64,000 nt of DNA. Origin: Blepharisma stoltei. Its lineage: Eukaryota > Ciliophora > Heterotrichea > Heterotrichida > Blepharismidae. Numbering within the stretch: the stretch's first letter is position 1; the number at the start of each line of letters is the position of its first letter. The notes under the pieces were generated by a model. That model worked only from the letters and a program-made list of their open reading frames with translations, was not told where the DNA came from and searched no databases. Positions 45,036-55,038 of the stretch are shown one piece after another. A program made the translations under genes and the position numbers. The DNA is taken from positions 744,001 to 808,000 of the forward strand of contig CAJZBQ010000014.1 in assembly GCA_914767885.1 (NCBI GenBank). The letters are read 5' to 3'.

Positions 45036-47176
45036 TTAGCTGATTCTAGCCCACCAATTATACCCTCTCTCAGATATCTTATCCATCATCACTCTGCTAC
45101 ATATAACACATATATCAGGCTTTTCTTCAAAATAATTTTCCTGGCATTCTTGACAAGGAAAACACATCTCACTCTCGCACATTTTTTCTCCGATATACAT
45201 CATTTTCAGTTCCCCGCAGTTTCTGCATAAAATTTTATTTTCGCTTAGTATCATTGCCCTTGCACTATTGGAAGCAGAGGCTCCGCAGCCAGGGATGGGG
45301 CATACATCATTAAAGATCATAGTCCAACACATTCTACATAGCAAGCCATGAGGATTTTGATTAGGTTTGCATTCAAATTCGTAGAATTCTAATATATGTC
45401 TCGTTTTCATGCAAGCTGGGCATTGGTCCATCCACCCTTCAGTGTTGACAAACATTTTTTCATTGCACTGGCTACAAGTAATTTGAATAGCCCAGCCTTG
45501 GCTCTCCATTCGATTTGCAATTACAAGCTTAGAAAGACAGTAGTGGCATATAGACTTTTGGCATTTTTGGCATTGGTAGCCTTGATTTGTGTCTTTTTCT
45601 TGATGACATTCCTTACATTCGAATTTTCTGTGGTGCTTTAAATGCTCCTCTTTTAGCCTTGGATATTCTGGAAAAGTTTTTAAGTCTTCGAGTTTGATTA
45701 TTTGTTTGCATTCTTCTTCACATTCAAAGTTCTCAAAATTATTGGGTTTCATAAGTAAAAAAATGCAGTCTGAGCAATAATAATGCCCGCAAGAAGATTT
45801 CCATACTCCTTGCCTTTTGTTGCAGTAACAGCAGTCTTTTAATATTTTTGAAATGGTTTCATGGCCAAATTTGACATATTCTAAACTGGACAAATTTAGC
45901 TTATTAGCAACTTCAGGCTTCAAGTGGTTTGTAATGAAATCTATCTGCTGCTGAATTTTGCTTAGATCACTTGCAACCTCTCTATGATTCAGCTTAATAT
46001 TTGAGTCTTTCAGCTTGTTGAACAATGAAGTGATGTTTTTATCATAACTTTGTATCATATTTGCACTTAATTTGAGCGAAATATTAAGTGTTTTTATTTC
46101 TTCATCTTTAGTTGCGCATTCACAATCAGTTATTCTTTTAGTTGCATACATAAATTTCTCCGGATTTTCTATTTTAATAGGATTATAGACCCCAGTGCTT
46201 ACAGAATACCCATCTAAATGCACCATTCCTCTGCTATAAAGAATAAAAAGCCTAATTGATGGATCTGTAATCATAAAAAAGTTCAAAACTGGCCATGATT
46301 TTTCTTTATTTGGTTCATGCACGCTTTTCTGCAGCCCTTGATTGGTCACTTTATACACTTTTATTTTTACACATAAGGCATTCGAAAACAGTTTAAAATA
46401 TAAATCATTCGCAATAGCATTTTCTTCAAACAATTCGGCTTTGGCTGCTTCTCTTATTTCATTAATTAGTTCTTCATCTAGAGATTTTTCAAATAAACCT
46501 TTGGATTCATTACTCATAAGATAATTTTGTCCAATAATCGATAACATAAACCTTAAGTTTTGAATTAGGTCTTTATTTTCTGATAGTTTTGGTAGCTCAT
46601 CAATATTTGAAGTATTAACTCCCCCCTCCGTGAGTGAACAAAAAAAAATTTTGTTCACTCACGACTCACGGAGGGGATTAATTTTTTTGTTATATAAATT
46701 TATTTTTTTCGAAATTTAAAAAAATCCTAATTCGCAAAAATTGGAAAGCAAATATGAATTTATTTATAAAATTTATGTTTTAAAAAGCAATTTGTTTAAA
46801 ATTAAACAGAATTATCTCTAGATTTCATTTACTAATTATCTATCTATCTATTATCTATAACATTGCGCACGCAATGTCGAAGCTCTTATGAGCTCTTAAT
46901 TAGCATTTACTAATTATCACTAATATATCAGTTTTTTTTTCCATAAAAAGTTTTTCTATTAAAAAATTTTTGTTCACTCACGGAGGTGGGTTTTTGGGCA
47001 AAAAATAGCGATTTTTCTAATGGTTTTGTTCACTCACGGAGGGGGGGAATAAGTGAAAATCTTACAGAATTCATGATCGACAAATATGAATCATTTCTGT
47101 GGGCTTGAAATAAATTTTTATTTTGGCTGATTTCATATGAAATTTTGTTATTCTCTATTAAAATACTTATTTTCAT
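45036..47176 (-). CDS. RING/IBR-like zinc-finger protein, 568 aa after IES removal
   Basis: After excision of 46616-47051 the frame starts MKISILIENNKISYEISQ.. and runs 569 codons. The N-terminal 280 residues are helical with an acidic EEIKTL-type stretch. From about residue 300 there are dense Cys/His clusters: CCYCNKRQGVWKSSCGHYYC (RING-type), CKECHQEKDTNQGYQCQKCQ, then five more CxxC pairs, ending FPCQECQENYFEE and CVICSR. This is the spacing expected of a RING-between-RING ubiquitin ligase, although I cannot assign the catalytic Cys. Ubiquitin ligase function is inferred. Confidence 0.75.
46616..47051 (-). mobile_element. Family-1 MITE-type IES, 434 bp removed
   Basis: Hairpin end at the left (CCCTCCGTGAGTGAACAAAA / TTTTGTTCACTCACG..GGAGG) and duplicated end at the right (CACTCACGGAGGTGGG and CACTCACGGAGGGGGGGAATA), i.e. 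opposite orientation to 10157. Internal sequence is homologous, including the GGGCAAAAAATAGCGATTTT block. Contains a short TCTATCTATCTATTATC repeat. Removal joins NSVRFSL to NTSNIDELPK. Confidence 0.9.
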
Positions 47177-47194
47177 ATTTAAGTACTGATTATT

Positions 47195-48809
47195 TTATAT
47201 AAAATTCAATAAAAATAGCATATTTTCTACTGCGAAGGCAGGAATCATAAGAAATTCATAATAAGCTACACTTATAGCAGTAATTAGGTTATAAATTGAC
47301 CCAACTCCACGCGCTTGTAGATAACTAATCTTTAAATATTGGAAATCGCATTCTTTTGGGATGTAGCTTTTAAGCATAGAAATGTCAGTGCGTCTTGAAA
47401 TGCCATCTAATTGGAGTGGTGTAATTGGAGGAAATTCTAAAACTTTTGGACTATTTAAAGGAAAAGGTACTTCACTAACTCCCCCCCCATCATTGATCGA
47501 ACGATTGACTGTATAAAATCCCTAAAAATTGGGGAAATTAACCCCCATCCTTGATCGAACGATTTTCATATCATGCAAATTTTTTATATATAAAAAAATA
47601 TATTAGTTATCAAAAGCTTGGGAAGATGCACATTAGATTAGATTAGATTATGCCGTTTGCCTTGCAGGGCCGGGGATTCGCACCCCTACACGCTCATCGC
47701 CCCTGAGGAGCCTTGGCGGACACCCTCCTTGTTGCCTCAAACAAGGGATTCGCGCGACCAGTCTTGACTTCCATGGCTTCTGGAGTCTAAGGGCCAACCA
47801 CCTGGGTCGAAACTCCCAGTTTCTCGTTGGGCAAATACCGTCTTCAGGGTCTGAGGGTCATATTGCCCTCAAACATTGGCCGACCTTGCCCTTTCCAATG
47901 GTTGTCCTGGAGGAAAAACTCCAAGTCCGAGAATTAGCTCCTCGGGCTCGAAGAAAACCCAGCCCGAACATACATAAAGGATTACCAGCCCCTTTCCATC
48001 TAAATCTCCAACACTGGGCCGTTGCCTGCTGCTGTTGAGGAAATAGGATCGAGAGGTCGGGTGGTCTGTCGTCACCATTTTTATGTATGGGAAGATGTAC
48101 ATAATGAAGTTGTTTTCAGAAACTTTGAGACGACAGAAAAGCTACGAAATCAACCATTCGAAGTGATTTAGTTATCAATTATGCTTTAAAACTCAATAAT
48201 CTAATAAAATAGAGATTCTTTAAAATTTTAAAAAAAACAAATTTAATTTAATAAGTAACAAATTAAAATTTATACAGTTTAAAGGGGTTACTAATAAATC
48301 AAAATATTAAAAATTGTATTTTTATGAAATTAATTCAATTTTTTGCTGTAAAAATAATTATTAATATTCTTAACCCTCTTATTTAAAAGTAAATAAAAAA
48401 ATATATAAAAATATTTTTTTTTTTATATATAATTTTTTTTCCCCAAAAATTTTTTTAAACCCCCATCCTTGTCGAACGATGGCGCGAGCCGTTCGATCAA
48501 GGATAGGGGGGGAGTAAGGAAAGTTGCATAATTGCTATTGATTCCTTCAGATTTAGATTCTTGCGGTCCATGTAATGAATTATCAATTATTTCAAATGGG
48601 TGACTAATGTCAGGCAAATCATCATAGGAAACACAGAGATTATTGAATTCTACAATTTTTTCAGGATTTTTAAAGACTGGCGGCGATGGAAGGTCAATGA
48701 TAGAAATATCTTCATGCAGATGCTGATGATTATCTTTGCTTATGGGCTCCTTTTTTATAGGTTCTTTTTTTGGCTTTTTAGGTCTTTTCAATCTAGATAT
48801 TTTCATCAT
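47195..48809 (-). CDS. Hypothetical protein, 191 aa after IES removal
   Basis: Starts M(M)KISRLKRPKKPKKEPIKK, a strongly basic N-terminus that could be a nuclear signal, then a Pro/Ser-rich middle. Removal of the 1039-bp IES 47476-48516 joins NSNYATFL to SEVPFPLNSPKVLEF and on to PLQLDGISRRTDISMLKSYI, 192 codons. The last 25 residues (YYEFLMIPAFAVENMLFLLN) are hydrophobic. No known family. The gene starts only 18 bp upstream of the RING gene's ATG, same strand. Confidence 0.6.
47476..48516 (+). mobile_element. Family-2 MITE-type IES carrying a nested retroposon
   Basis: Left TAACTCCCCCCCCATCATTG..GAACGA then a second copy (TTAACCCCCATCCTTGATCG); right hairpin CCCCCATCCTTGTCGAACG / CGTTCGATCAAGGAT then GGGGGAGTA. 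It is homologous over its length to 28286-28808 except for the retroposon at 47634-48088. TA phase 3-1 on both sides of the interrupted gene. Confidence 0.9.
47634..48088 (-). mobile_element. SINE-like retroposon nested in a MITE, TSD GGGAAGATGYACAT
   Basis: 14-bp duplications at 47620 and 48089. The homologous MITE at 28286 has a single uninterrupted copy (28372-28385), which proves the insertion and defines its ends. Tail TAATCTAATCTAATC on the minus strand. The sense strand contains GGTCGCGCGAATCCC and GGGGTGCGAATCCCC, resembling the tRNA T-arm / Pol III B box (GGTTCGANTCC). Confidence 0.9.
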
Positions 48810-48948
48810 TTTAATTTATATACCTCATTAGAGTGTTTTAAGAATCCATTTGGAGCTTCAAAATATCTTAATAATGGTATTTGGAAATTAAAATTTTATT
48901 TATAGGAATATATTTTAAAAAATCATTAAATAACCATATTAGTTAAAT

Positions 48949-49266
48949 CTAAAAGATGCTGCAGTCACTTTTCTGGTTCTCTTCTACAGCTCTTTGCCTT
49001 ATTCCTCTTCTTTTTAAAGCAAGTTTAAACTGAATATCATAGCTTTGCTCAAGTTTTGAAATTCTGTCTCTTATTGATTTCATGCCTATACCTTGAAAGC
49101 TGTTAATTCTTGCAAGCATTTCTTTATTTAAGTATATTTCTAAATGATTCACTCCTAAATAAGCTGAAAACTCAAATCTTCCGGAAATTGTTATTAATAG
49201 TGCTATGGTTGGCTCACTTTGCTCAAGTCTTAATTGGTCCTCGTATCTCTTTAATAATTCTTTCAA
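48949..49266 (-). CDS. Hypothetical protein, 105 aa
   Basis: MKELLKRYEDQLRLEQSEPT.. with a central hydrophobic beta-like stretch (PTIALLITISGRFEFSAYLG) and a basic C-terminus ending CSIF, which could be prenylated but does not fit a strict CaaX. No family recognised. Confidence 0.5.
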   Translation of the reverse strand: MKELLKRYEDQLRLEQSEPTIALLITISGRFEFSAYLGVNHLEIYLNKEMLARINSFQGIGMKSIRDRISKLEQSYDIQFKLALKRRGIRQRAVEENQKSDCSIF

Positions 49267-49365
49267 GTAGTTTTGTGGGGAAAAAATTTATTTTAAAAAA
49301 ATTTGGATGTTATTTATGCCTAGGCATATAAATTCTTAAGCCTATTAGCTTAACGCCATATAGGT

Positions 49366-50166
49366 TCATTTTCTTAAATATTTTTTTAATAAACCATTTT
49401 GTGCTGGCAAAACATCTTCCCCTCTCATATGGCCTCCGACTTTTTTTGCTTCTAGCTCTAAATAATTAATTTGGTAAAAATCTCTTGTCGGATCCAAGTT
49501 TGGCTGCCCATCAGCTAGACTTTTCAATAAAAATTCTCCATAGCTTTCTTGAGTTTCTCCCTCATAAAACGCGCTAACAACTTGCGAAGTCAGGTATTTT
49601 TGTAGTAAATATCTGTTATGCAGCTTGTGGCAGTGCTTAGAAGTCTGCATTATTTTTAAAATTAAATCTTGGTCAGCGCCGTTCATTGCTGCAATAACTT
49701 GTGCGATTAATATTGATATTAAAAACCTGAACTGATCAGCTGTCACTATAGGATTTTCAGGAGAAGCAGGGTCATAAGTTCTTTCCCCAGGCACTCTTAT
49801 CATAACTTTTCTGCCTTTTTTGCCTTGAAATTCAATTTTCCCTAAATAATTAATTCCATCTTCAATAAAAGGTTGCTCAATAAATTTCACTTTGAATTTC
49901 TGCCCATCTGCTGGGCCTTCACACTTGATAATTACGTTATTTTCTACATGTTCCAAGCGGAATTCTTCGTCGGTAGCTGAATAGCTACACAGATTCGTAA
50001 TTGTTGAGTCTTTAAATGATAAAATTTCTCTGATATCGGCACCTCGGAGTTTGCCTTCTCGGTCATATAGGATAGGCGGGTCACAAAAAACTGGCCTTAA
50101 AGAGTGAGAGAAAAAATCTGGTTCAAGTGAAAGGCTTAATCTGCGCTCTAGCTCCTTTTTATCCAT
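49366..50166 (-). CDS. Hypothetical soluble protein, 266 aa
   Basis: MDKKELERRLSLSLEPDFFS start; mixed alpha/beta composition, no signal peptide or membrane helix. Features QFRFLISILIAQVIAAMNGAD and a His/Lys-rich helix SKHCHKLHNRYLLQKYL. It is long and codon-consistent, so likely real, but I do not recognise the family. Confidence 0.6.
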   Translation of the reverse strand: MDKKELERRLSLSLEPDFFSHSLRPVFCDPPILYDREGKLRGADIREILSFKDSTITNLCSYSATDEEFRLEHVENNVIIKCEGPADGQKFKVKFIEQPFIEDGINYLGKIEFQGKKGRKVMIRVPGERTYDPASPENPIVTADQFRFLISILIAQVIAAMNGADQDLILKIMQTSKHCHKLHNRYLLQKYLTSQVVSAFYEGETQESYGEFLLKSLADGQPNLDPTRDFYQINYLELEAKKVGGHMRGEDVLPAQNGLLKKYLRK

Positions 50167-50409
50167 TAAGTTTTTAAATTATCTTCTGAGATTTCAAATA
50201 TTCCTATTAGAAAACTAATGAAATTCCAAAAAGAAATTCTGTAAGAAATTAGAAATTGGAGTAGTTAAAAACGAGAAAAAATTAAAATTTTATTTAATAT
50301 ATACAAATTATCTAAAAATATAAAACTAGTATGCAGTTTAGCCTGTTAAGAATTATATCTGTATCAAATTTGTTTTAATTATATAAATTTCCAACATAAA
50401 TTACTCAAA

Positions 50410-51962
50410 ATGGCTTCTAATAGCAACAGTCTCATATCAATTGACTTCAGTTCCCAATCAATAATTAGCCAGAGTTTTGAAGCTGGAGGTGTTGGGTTTG
50501 ATTCTTTATCAAAAAATAAATACGGTCTTCGAACAGAAAAATGCTTGGAATCTTTAAAATGCGAAGAACAAGTTTTTCTTGATGAAGCTTTAGAATGGCC
50601 AGAATCTAGCAGCGACGAGGAGCAGGCAAAAATTTTTGATAGCCGAAAATCTTTATTATCTGGAAAAGCGAAACAAGAATTTATAAATTTTAGAAAAAAA
50701 GTCAAAGATCAAATAGTAAAGATCAAACCAAAACTTCCGTCATTTTTCCCACCTAAGGAGCCAGTTTCTGAAGCTAATGTTTTGGGATCAATATTCACAA
50801 GGAAAAATCAATATTTCGAGCAATTAGGTGACCACCTAATACAAGGAATTGATGCAATTCTTCCTCATGGCTTAATTACAGTAGAGCAAGATATTGGATT
50901 TTTATTGAGGAAATCTAAGCTAAAAATGGTAAAAGATGCAAAAAGTAAAACCAGTGAAGGTAAAGAAAAACTTGCTTATATTGAACAATTAAAAAGAGCT
51001 GGAATTTCTTCGGTAGAAGCAACCCCCCGCAGCCCTTTTCCGGGTGAAAAAATCACTTTTATGCAGCAAGCTATAGCAGCACAAAAAGGTGAAACTTTAA
51101 AACCTCCAGAAACCCCAAGACTCCCTCAAGAAGTAAAAATTCCAGCCAAGAATAATTCTGGAAGCGAAAAAGAAAGCGAAGAAGCCACTTACATAATCTC
51201 TTGATTGACTAGCAAACAATTTTTGCTTTTATTAGATTATATTGTGCAAATATTTGGGCAAAGAAACTGGTCTGCTGTTTAATATTCAATCTGCTATTAC
51301 CAAGTCTGAATAATATACTTTTTACAAGTAAACCAACTTACAGGAAATATTTACAAGGTGCTATAATATTAAAATTAAATTCCATATATAATATATGCAA
51401 ACTTAATATAAGATATATAAGCTATTTTTCAAAAAGGTAAAATTAGCCCACATGGTAAACTTTATGATTTCACATAAACAACTTTTGCCTTATCAAAAAA
51501 AATAAAGGGCTATAAATTTCGCTTTAATTTATTTGGATGAAAAAAAATATATGACTAATGAAATTCTATCGCTACTATTCATAAAGGTTAGAAGAATTAT
51601 CCAACGCTGCAGTCACAAAAGAGGAGAAAATTGGCATCTTATCAAGAGCAGCCATTTTTAAAGAAGAGTTCGAAATAAAAGACAAGAAAAAGGCTTTCAA
51701 GATGTGGAAGAAGAAAACCGAGAGATTTTTAGAGAGAAAACTTGAATTAGATAAAAAAGAAAAAGAAAGAAAAGCAAAATTAGTAGAAGAGCTTAGCTTA
51801 GTTCAGAAAGATAAAATGATTAATGTGAAGAAAGCAAAACCAAGCGGAAGAGAATTATATTATGAAATGGATGAGAAAAAAATTGAATTAGAGCATGTGC
51901 TGCCGAGGAGGCTGTCGAAATATATCAAAAATTGCAATAATGTCTATCGAATAAAGAAATAA
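50410..51962 (+). CDS. Hypothetical charged protein in at least two blocks with an unresolved insert
   Basis: Block 1 (50410-51282, 290 codons) starts MASNSNSLISIDFSSQSI and reads TGA at 51202 as Trp (YIISWLTSKQFLLLLDYIV). Block 2 (about 51591-51962) has no ATG at its start (EELSNAAVTKEEKIGILSRA) and ends VYRIKK with TAA. The two have similar Lys/Glu-rich composition and orientation, so an IES in 51250-51595 probably separates them. I could not find a TA pair that has both matching phase and similar ends. Block 2 is strongly helical (ERKLELDKKEKERKAKLVEE). Function unknown. Confidence 0.5.
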
Positions 51963-52300
51963 ATTTAATTAAGCATTTTTTTGGTATAGAGAAAAAATTA
52001 TTGCTATAAAGTTTTTTTATGATCTCTAATAAATTTAAATTTAATAAAGCCGAATGCGTATTTTTCGGTTAGATAACCTAAAAGTACTTATAAACTGAAG
52101 GATTCTGGCAATTTAAGAAAATGAGCTAGCATTTAATGTTTTTACATAATTATAGTCTTTCGTAGCTAGTTTATCAATAAAGCAGCCTTATAAAGATAGT
52201 AATTGTTTTTGCACTTAGTTCGTGTCTTTCTCCATGTCTTATTTCATTGCACGAAATTAATTCTGCTAAAATGACTGCTGCAGGATTGATAATAAAAAAT
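51963..52300. other. Intergenic
   Basis: AT-rich, no feature. Confidence 0.45.
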
Positions 52301-52826
52301 TTAATAAAAACTAAGAAAATATGCAATTTCCTGATGAAAATTTCAATATTTAGTCATGCGATTATTGAGAAGATTAGCAAAACAATGAAATAGCAAAAAA
52401 AAGTCATTTCTTATTACAAATAATTCAACGATGTTAAAGAAACTAACTCTCCCCTTCCGTAAGCGAACAAAACAATTTTGCTCGCCAACAGAGCGGAGTA
52501 ATTTTGTTTTTTTAAAAAATATATATAAATTTTATACTAAAATTTATTTATCGAAATTTAAAAAATCCCAATTCACAAAATTGAAATAACAATAAATTTT
52601 ATTTGCAAAATTTATGTTTTAAAATGCAAGCTGTTTAAAATTAAATAGAATTAGCTAGAGATTTCATTTATTACAATTATCACTTATTATTTTTTTCATA
52701 AAAAATTTTGTTTGCTCACTGAGGGGGAGTAAGCGAATTTTCGAAGGAAAGAAGATCTTGCTCAGATATGCTAATGATGATTTTGCCAGGAGATGAGACA
52801 TAAGCAGAAATCACTGCAGCTTTATG
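52301..52826 (-). pseudogene. Possible gene fragment spanning a family-1 IES, 79 codons
   Basis: On the minus strand HKAAVISAYVSSPGKIIISI is open, and removal of 52444-52731 continues it in phase (SFENSLSF to FNIVELFVIRNDFF) to TAA at 52301. Upstream the frame is closed by TAA at 52827, and no start codon fits. Either an unrecognised insert hides the 5' part or this is a remnant. Confidence 0.35.
52444..52731 (-). mobile_element. Family-1 MITE-type IES, 286 bp
   Basis: Left TAACTCTCCCCTTCCGTAAG..GAACAAAA with a decayed hairpin partner (TTTTGCTCGCCAACAGAGCGG); right TTTGCTCACTGAGGGGGAGTA. Internal segment homologous to other family-1 elements. More diverged than the 46616 and 59087 copies. 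Confidence 0.8.
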
Positions 52827-53130
52827 TTAATCAGCCAGTGATGTCAGCAAAATGGCATTCGATAAATGGGATGCCTAAATTTTAAACACTACTAGAGATT
52901 TTAGTTCCCTCTAAAAGTTTTCTGACCAAAATAATAAACTTTATAATATCCATTATGTATCCCGTCTAAACCTCTTTTTGATTATAAATTATGTAAAATC
53001 CAGCAATTTTTTTACAAAAGTCTCAATAACAATAACCCTCATCACAGCTTTTTTGTTTTTTTATCTGATTTAAGCCATTATTTTGTCGTCGATTAGATTC
53101 AGCCAATTTAACAAAACAATAAAAATAAAA

Positions 53131-54843
53131 ATGCTTTACGACCCGCTTGACGAAATGAAAGCTTATCTTTCATTGATTGTTTATGTTGCAGATAAACCAA
53201 GAAATTTGTGCCGATCCTGCAAATTATCTATTCAAGCTGGAGAAATCGAGGTCTATGATATGGAAGCTGGAAGAATCGGCTACTTTCACTTAAACTGCTT
53301 TAAGCCGATTAACGTGACCAGAATGGAGCCTGACCATTATAGACTTCAACTAACAGATCCTTTACACATTGAAACCTTTCAAACATGGCTATCAAATTGA
53401 AATAAAAATTTCCCGATTCCCTCTACACCTGCGAAGTTGTTTGAAAAGCCAAACACAAAAGCTTCACAAATACAACCCAGAATCCTCAAAGAGATTTTCA
53501 AGTTTTTATCTCCTAAAGAACTCATTCTTGTATCACAAGTATGCAAAGAATGATACGAAATTTCCTTAAATGGAGAAGTGTGATGTTTCTTGGTAAATCG
53601 CGACTTTCCAAAAGCCGTTTTTTGCGACTCGTGGATAAATTCATATTTTTATAATTATAATAACGCATGCGTGGAATGTGGGGAAATAAAAGAAAATGGG
53701 AAACACTGCCCAATTTTGGATAGGATGATATGTAAAGAATGCCGAGCTTTCAAAAACAGATTTTCTGACAAATATGGATTAATCCCATTAAAAGCTATAA
53801 AGAAGCTATATAACTTGAACGATAACTGGATCAACAAAAGGAAACTAAAGTATTTCAAGACTTCAAGAAACCAAAAAGTGACATATAACTTTTTATTGTG
53901 GGAAAAAATCAATGAAACAAGATATATTATGAAAGGGAAAATCTTGGAAAATTTGAAAAGGAATTGTAAAGATGAACAGTTAATCGGGTATATTAAAAAT
54001 ATCGATCTGATGAATTTATATAGACAAGATTTTGTTGGAGAAGATATACATAAAAATTTGGCAATAGACCACCCGATATCCTGACATTTTTTCTTCAACA
54101 CCAGCAGGGGCTAGTGTGAAGAGGAAGGGCAGAAAGAGGTTGAGAGTCCTTTGTGTATATCGGATTAGGTTTTTCTCGGCCCTAAGGAGATATAGAGGTT
54201 GCCCGATGATGGCGCTCAATGCGCCATCATCGGGCAACGCCGAAAAGGGCTCCACACGGGAAATGGGTTCCACGTGTGGAGCCCTTTTTGACACGTGGAG
54301 AATCCTCACTTCCACGCGCCAAAAAGGGCTCCACACGTGAAACCCATTTTCCCGTGTGAAGCCCTTTCTGGTGTTGCCCGATGATGGCGCATTGAGCGCC
54401 ATCATCGGGCAACCACTATAGTCCTGGGACTCTGAGTTTTTGCCTTTGAGACCATCATTGGAAAGGTAGGGCCAGCAGAAGTCCCGAGAGGGCGATAAAT
54501 CCCTCGAACAGGGCTCAAGATGTGATATCTTCTAACGAGAAACTGGTAGTTTTAATCCAGGTGATGAGCCTATAGGCTTCAGAAATCATGGAAATCCAGA
54601 TCGGTCGTTCGAATCCCTGAAGGTTGTCTGCCGGGATCTCTCAGGGAGGATGAGCATGCAGTGGTAGAAATCCCCAAGAGCGAACTGCTTATTAATCTTA
54701 ATTTTAAAGTTGGAGAAGATCTCCCTGTCAAAAGAGCAACAGCAGAAAGTACAGTTAAATTTTTAATAGAAGCTCAAGATGGAAGAAATTACTTCAGCAA
54801 ATATTATGAAAGCATTGGGATGAAAAAAGCAAAGAAGTGTTAG
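53131..54843 (+). CDS. F-box protein with PARP-type zinc finger, 345 aa after retroposon removal
   Basis: Start at MLYDPLDEMKAYLSL (53131). Residues 28-60 form a zf-PARP-like finger (CRSCKLSIQAGEIEVYD..FHLNCF). An F-box follows (PRILKEIFKFLSPKELILVS then QVCKEWYEIS), in which the conserved Trp is TGA. A Cys cluster (CVECGEIKENGKHC, CKEC) lies near residue 190. Deleting 675 bp (one target repeat plus element) joins YRQDFVGED to LPVKRATAESTVKFL and ends at TAG 54841. F-boxes link substrates to SCF ubiquitin ligases, and the finger could recognise DNA breaks or act structurally; the combination is unusual. Confidence 0.75.
54046..54708 (+). mobile_element. SINE-like retroposon containing a nested MITE, TSD GTTGGAGAAGAT
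   Basis: 12-bp exact duplications at 54034 and 54709. The 5' part (AATTTGGCAATAGACCACCCGA) matches the start of the 47634 element; the 3' part has CGAGAAACTGG, CATGGAAATCCAGATCGG and GTTCGAATCCC (a B-box match) and tail TTATTAATCTTAATTTTAAA. About 433 bp without the nested palindrome, the usual size. Confidence 0.85.
54191..54420. mobile_element. GC-rich nested-palindrome MITE (copy 2), inside the retroposon
   Basis: Ends TATAGAGGTTGCCCGATGAT and TATAGTGGTTGCCCGATGAT; each end folds on itself (GCCCGATGATGGCGC..GCGCCATCATCGGGC). The centre pairs AAGGGCTCCACACG with CGTGTGGAGCCCTT around a CACGTGGAG..CTTCCACGCG fold. Same three-tier design as 3722-3954. Confidence 0.85.
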
Positions 54844-55038
54844 ATATGTGGGCATTTATCAGATTAATTAAAATAAAATTATAAAATTATTTTAAAATTG
54901 CATCAGTGGAGGCTATGTAAATCAGATCAATCAGGATAAATATTTGTGATCACAATACTTATATAATGCTTGCATTTATTTCTTATCATGCATATGTATG
55001 CCATTTTGAATTTGGTATGTGAAAACCAAATAGATTTT
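54844..55038. other. Intergenic
   Basis: Short AT-rich spacer, nothing seen. Confidence 0.5.

Noticed and set aside
47630-47720. tRNA gene on the minus strand (GGGGTGCGAATCCCC arm)
   Set aside because: Only a T-arm-like stem and B-box match are visible; no acceptor, D-arm or anticodon arm could be folded, and it lies in a retroposon.
51250-51595. A specific IES joining the two blocks of the 50410 gene
   Set aside because: No TA pair combined phase compatibility with similar ends, so boundaries were not assigned.
54661-54843. 60-codon ORF starting MVEIPKSELLINLNFK
   Set aside because: The first part is retroposon tail; the rest is the last exon-like block of the F-box gene.
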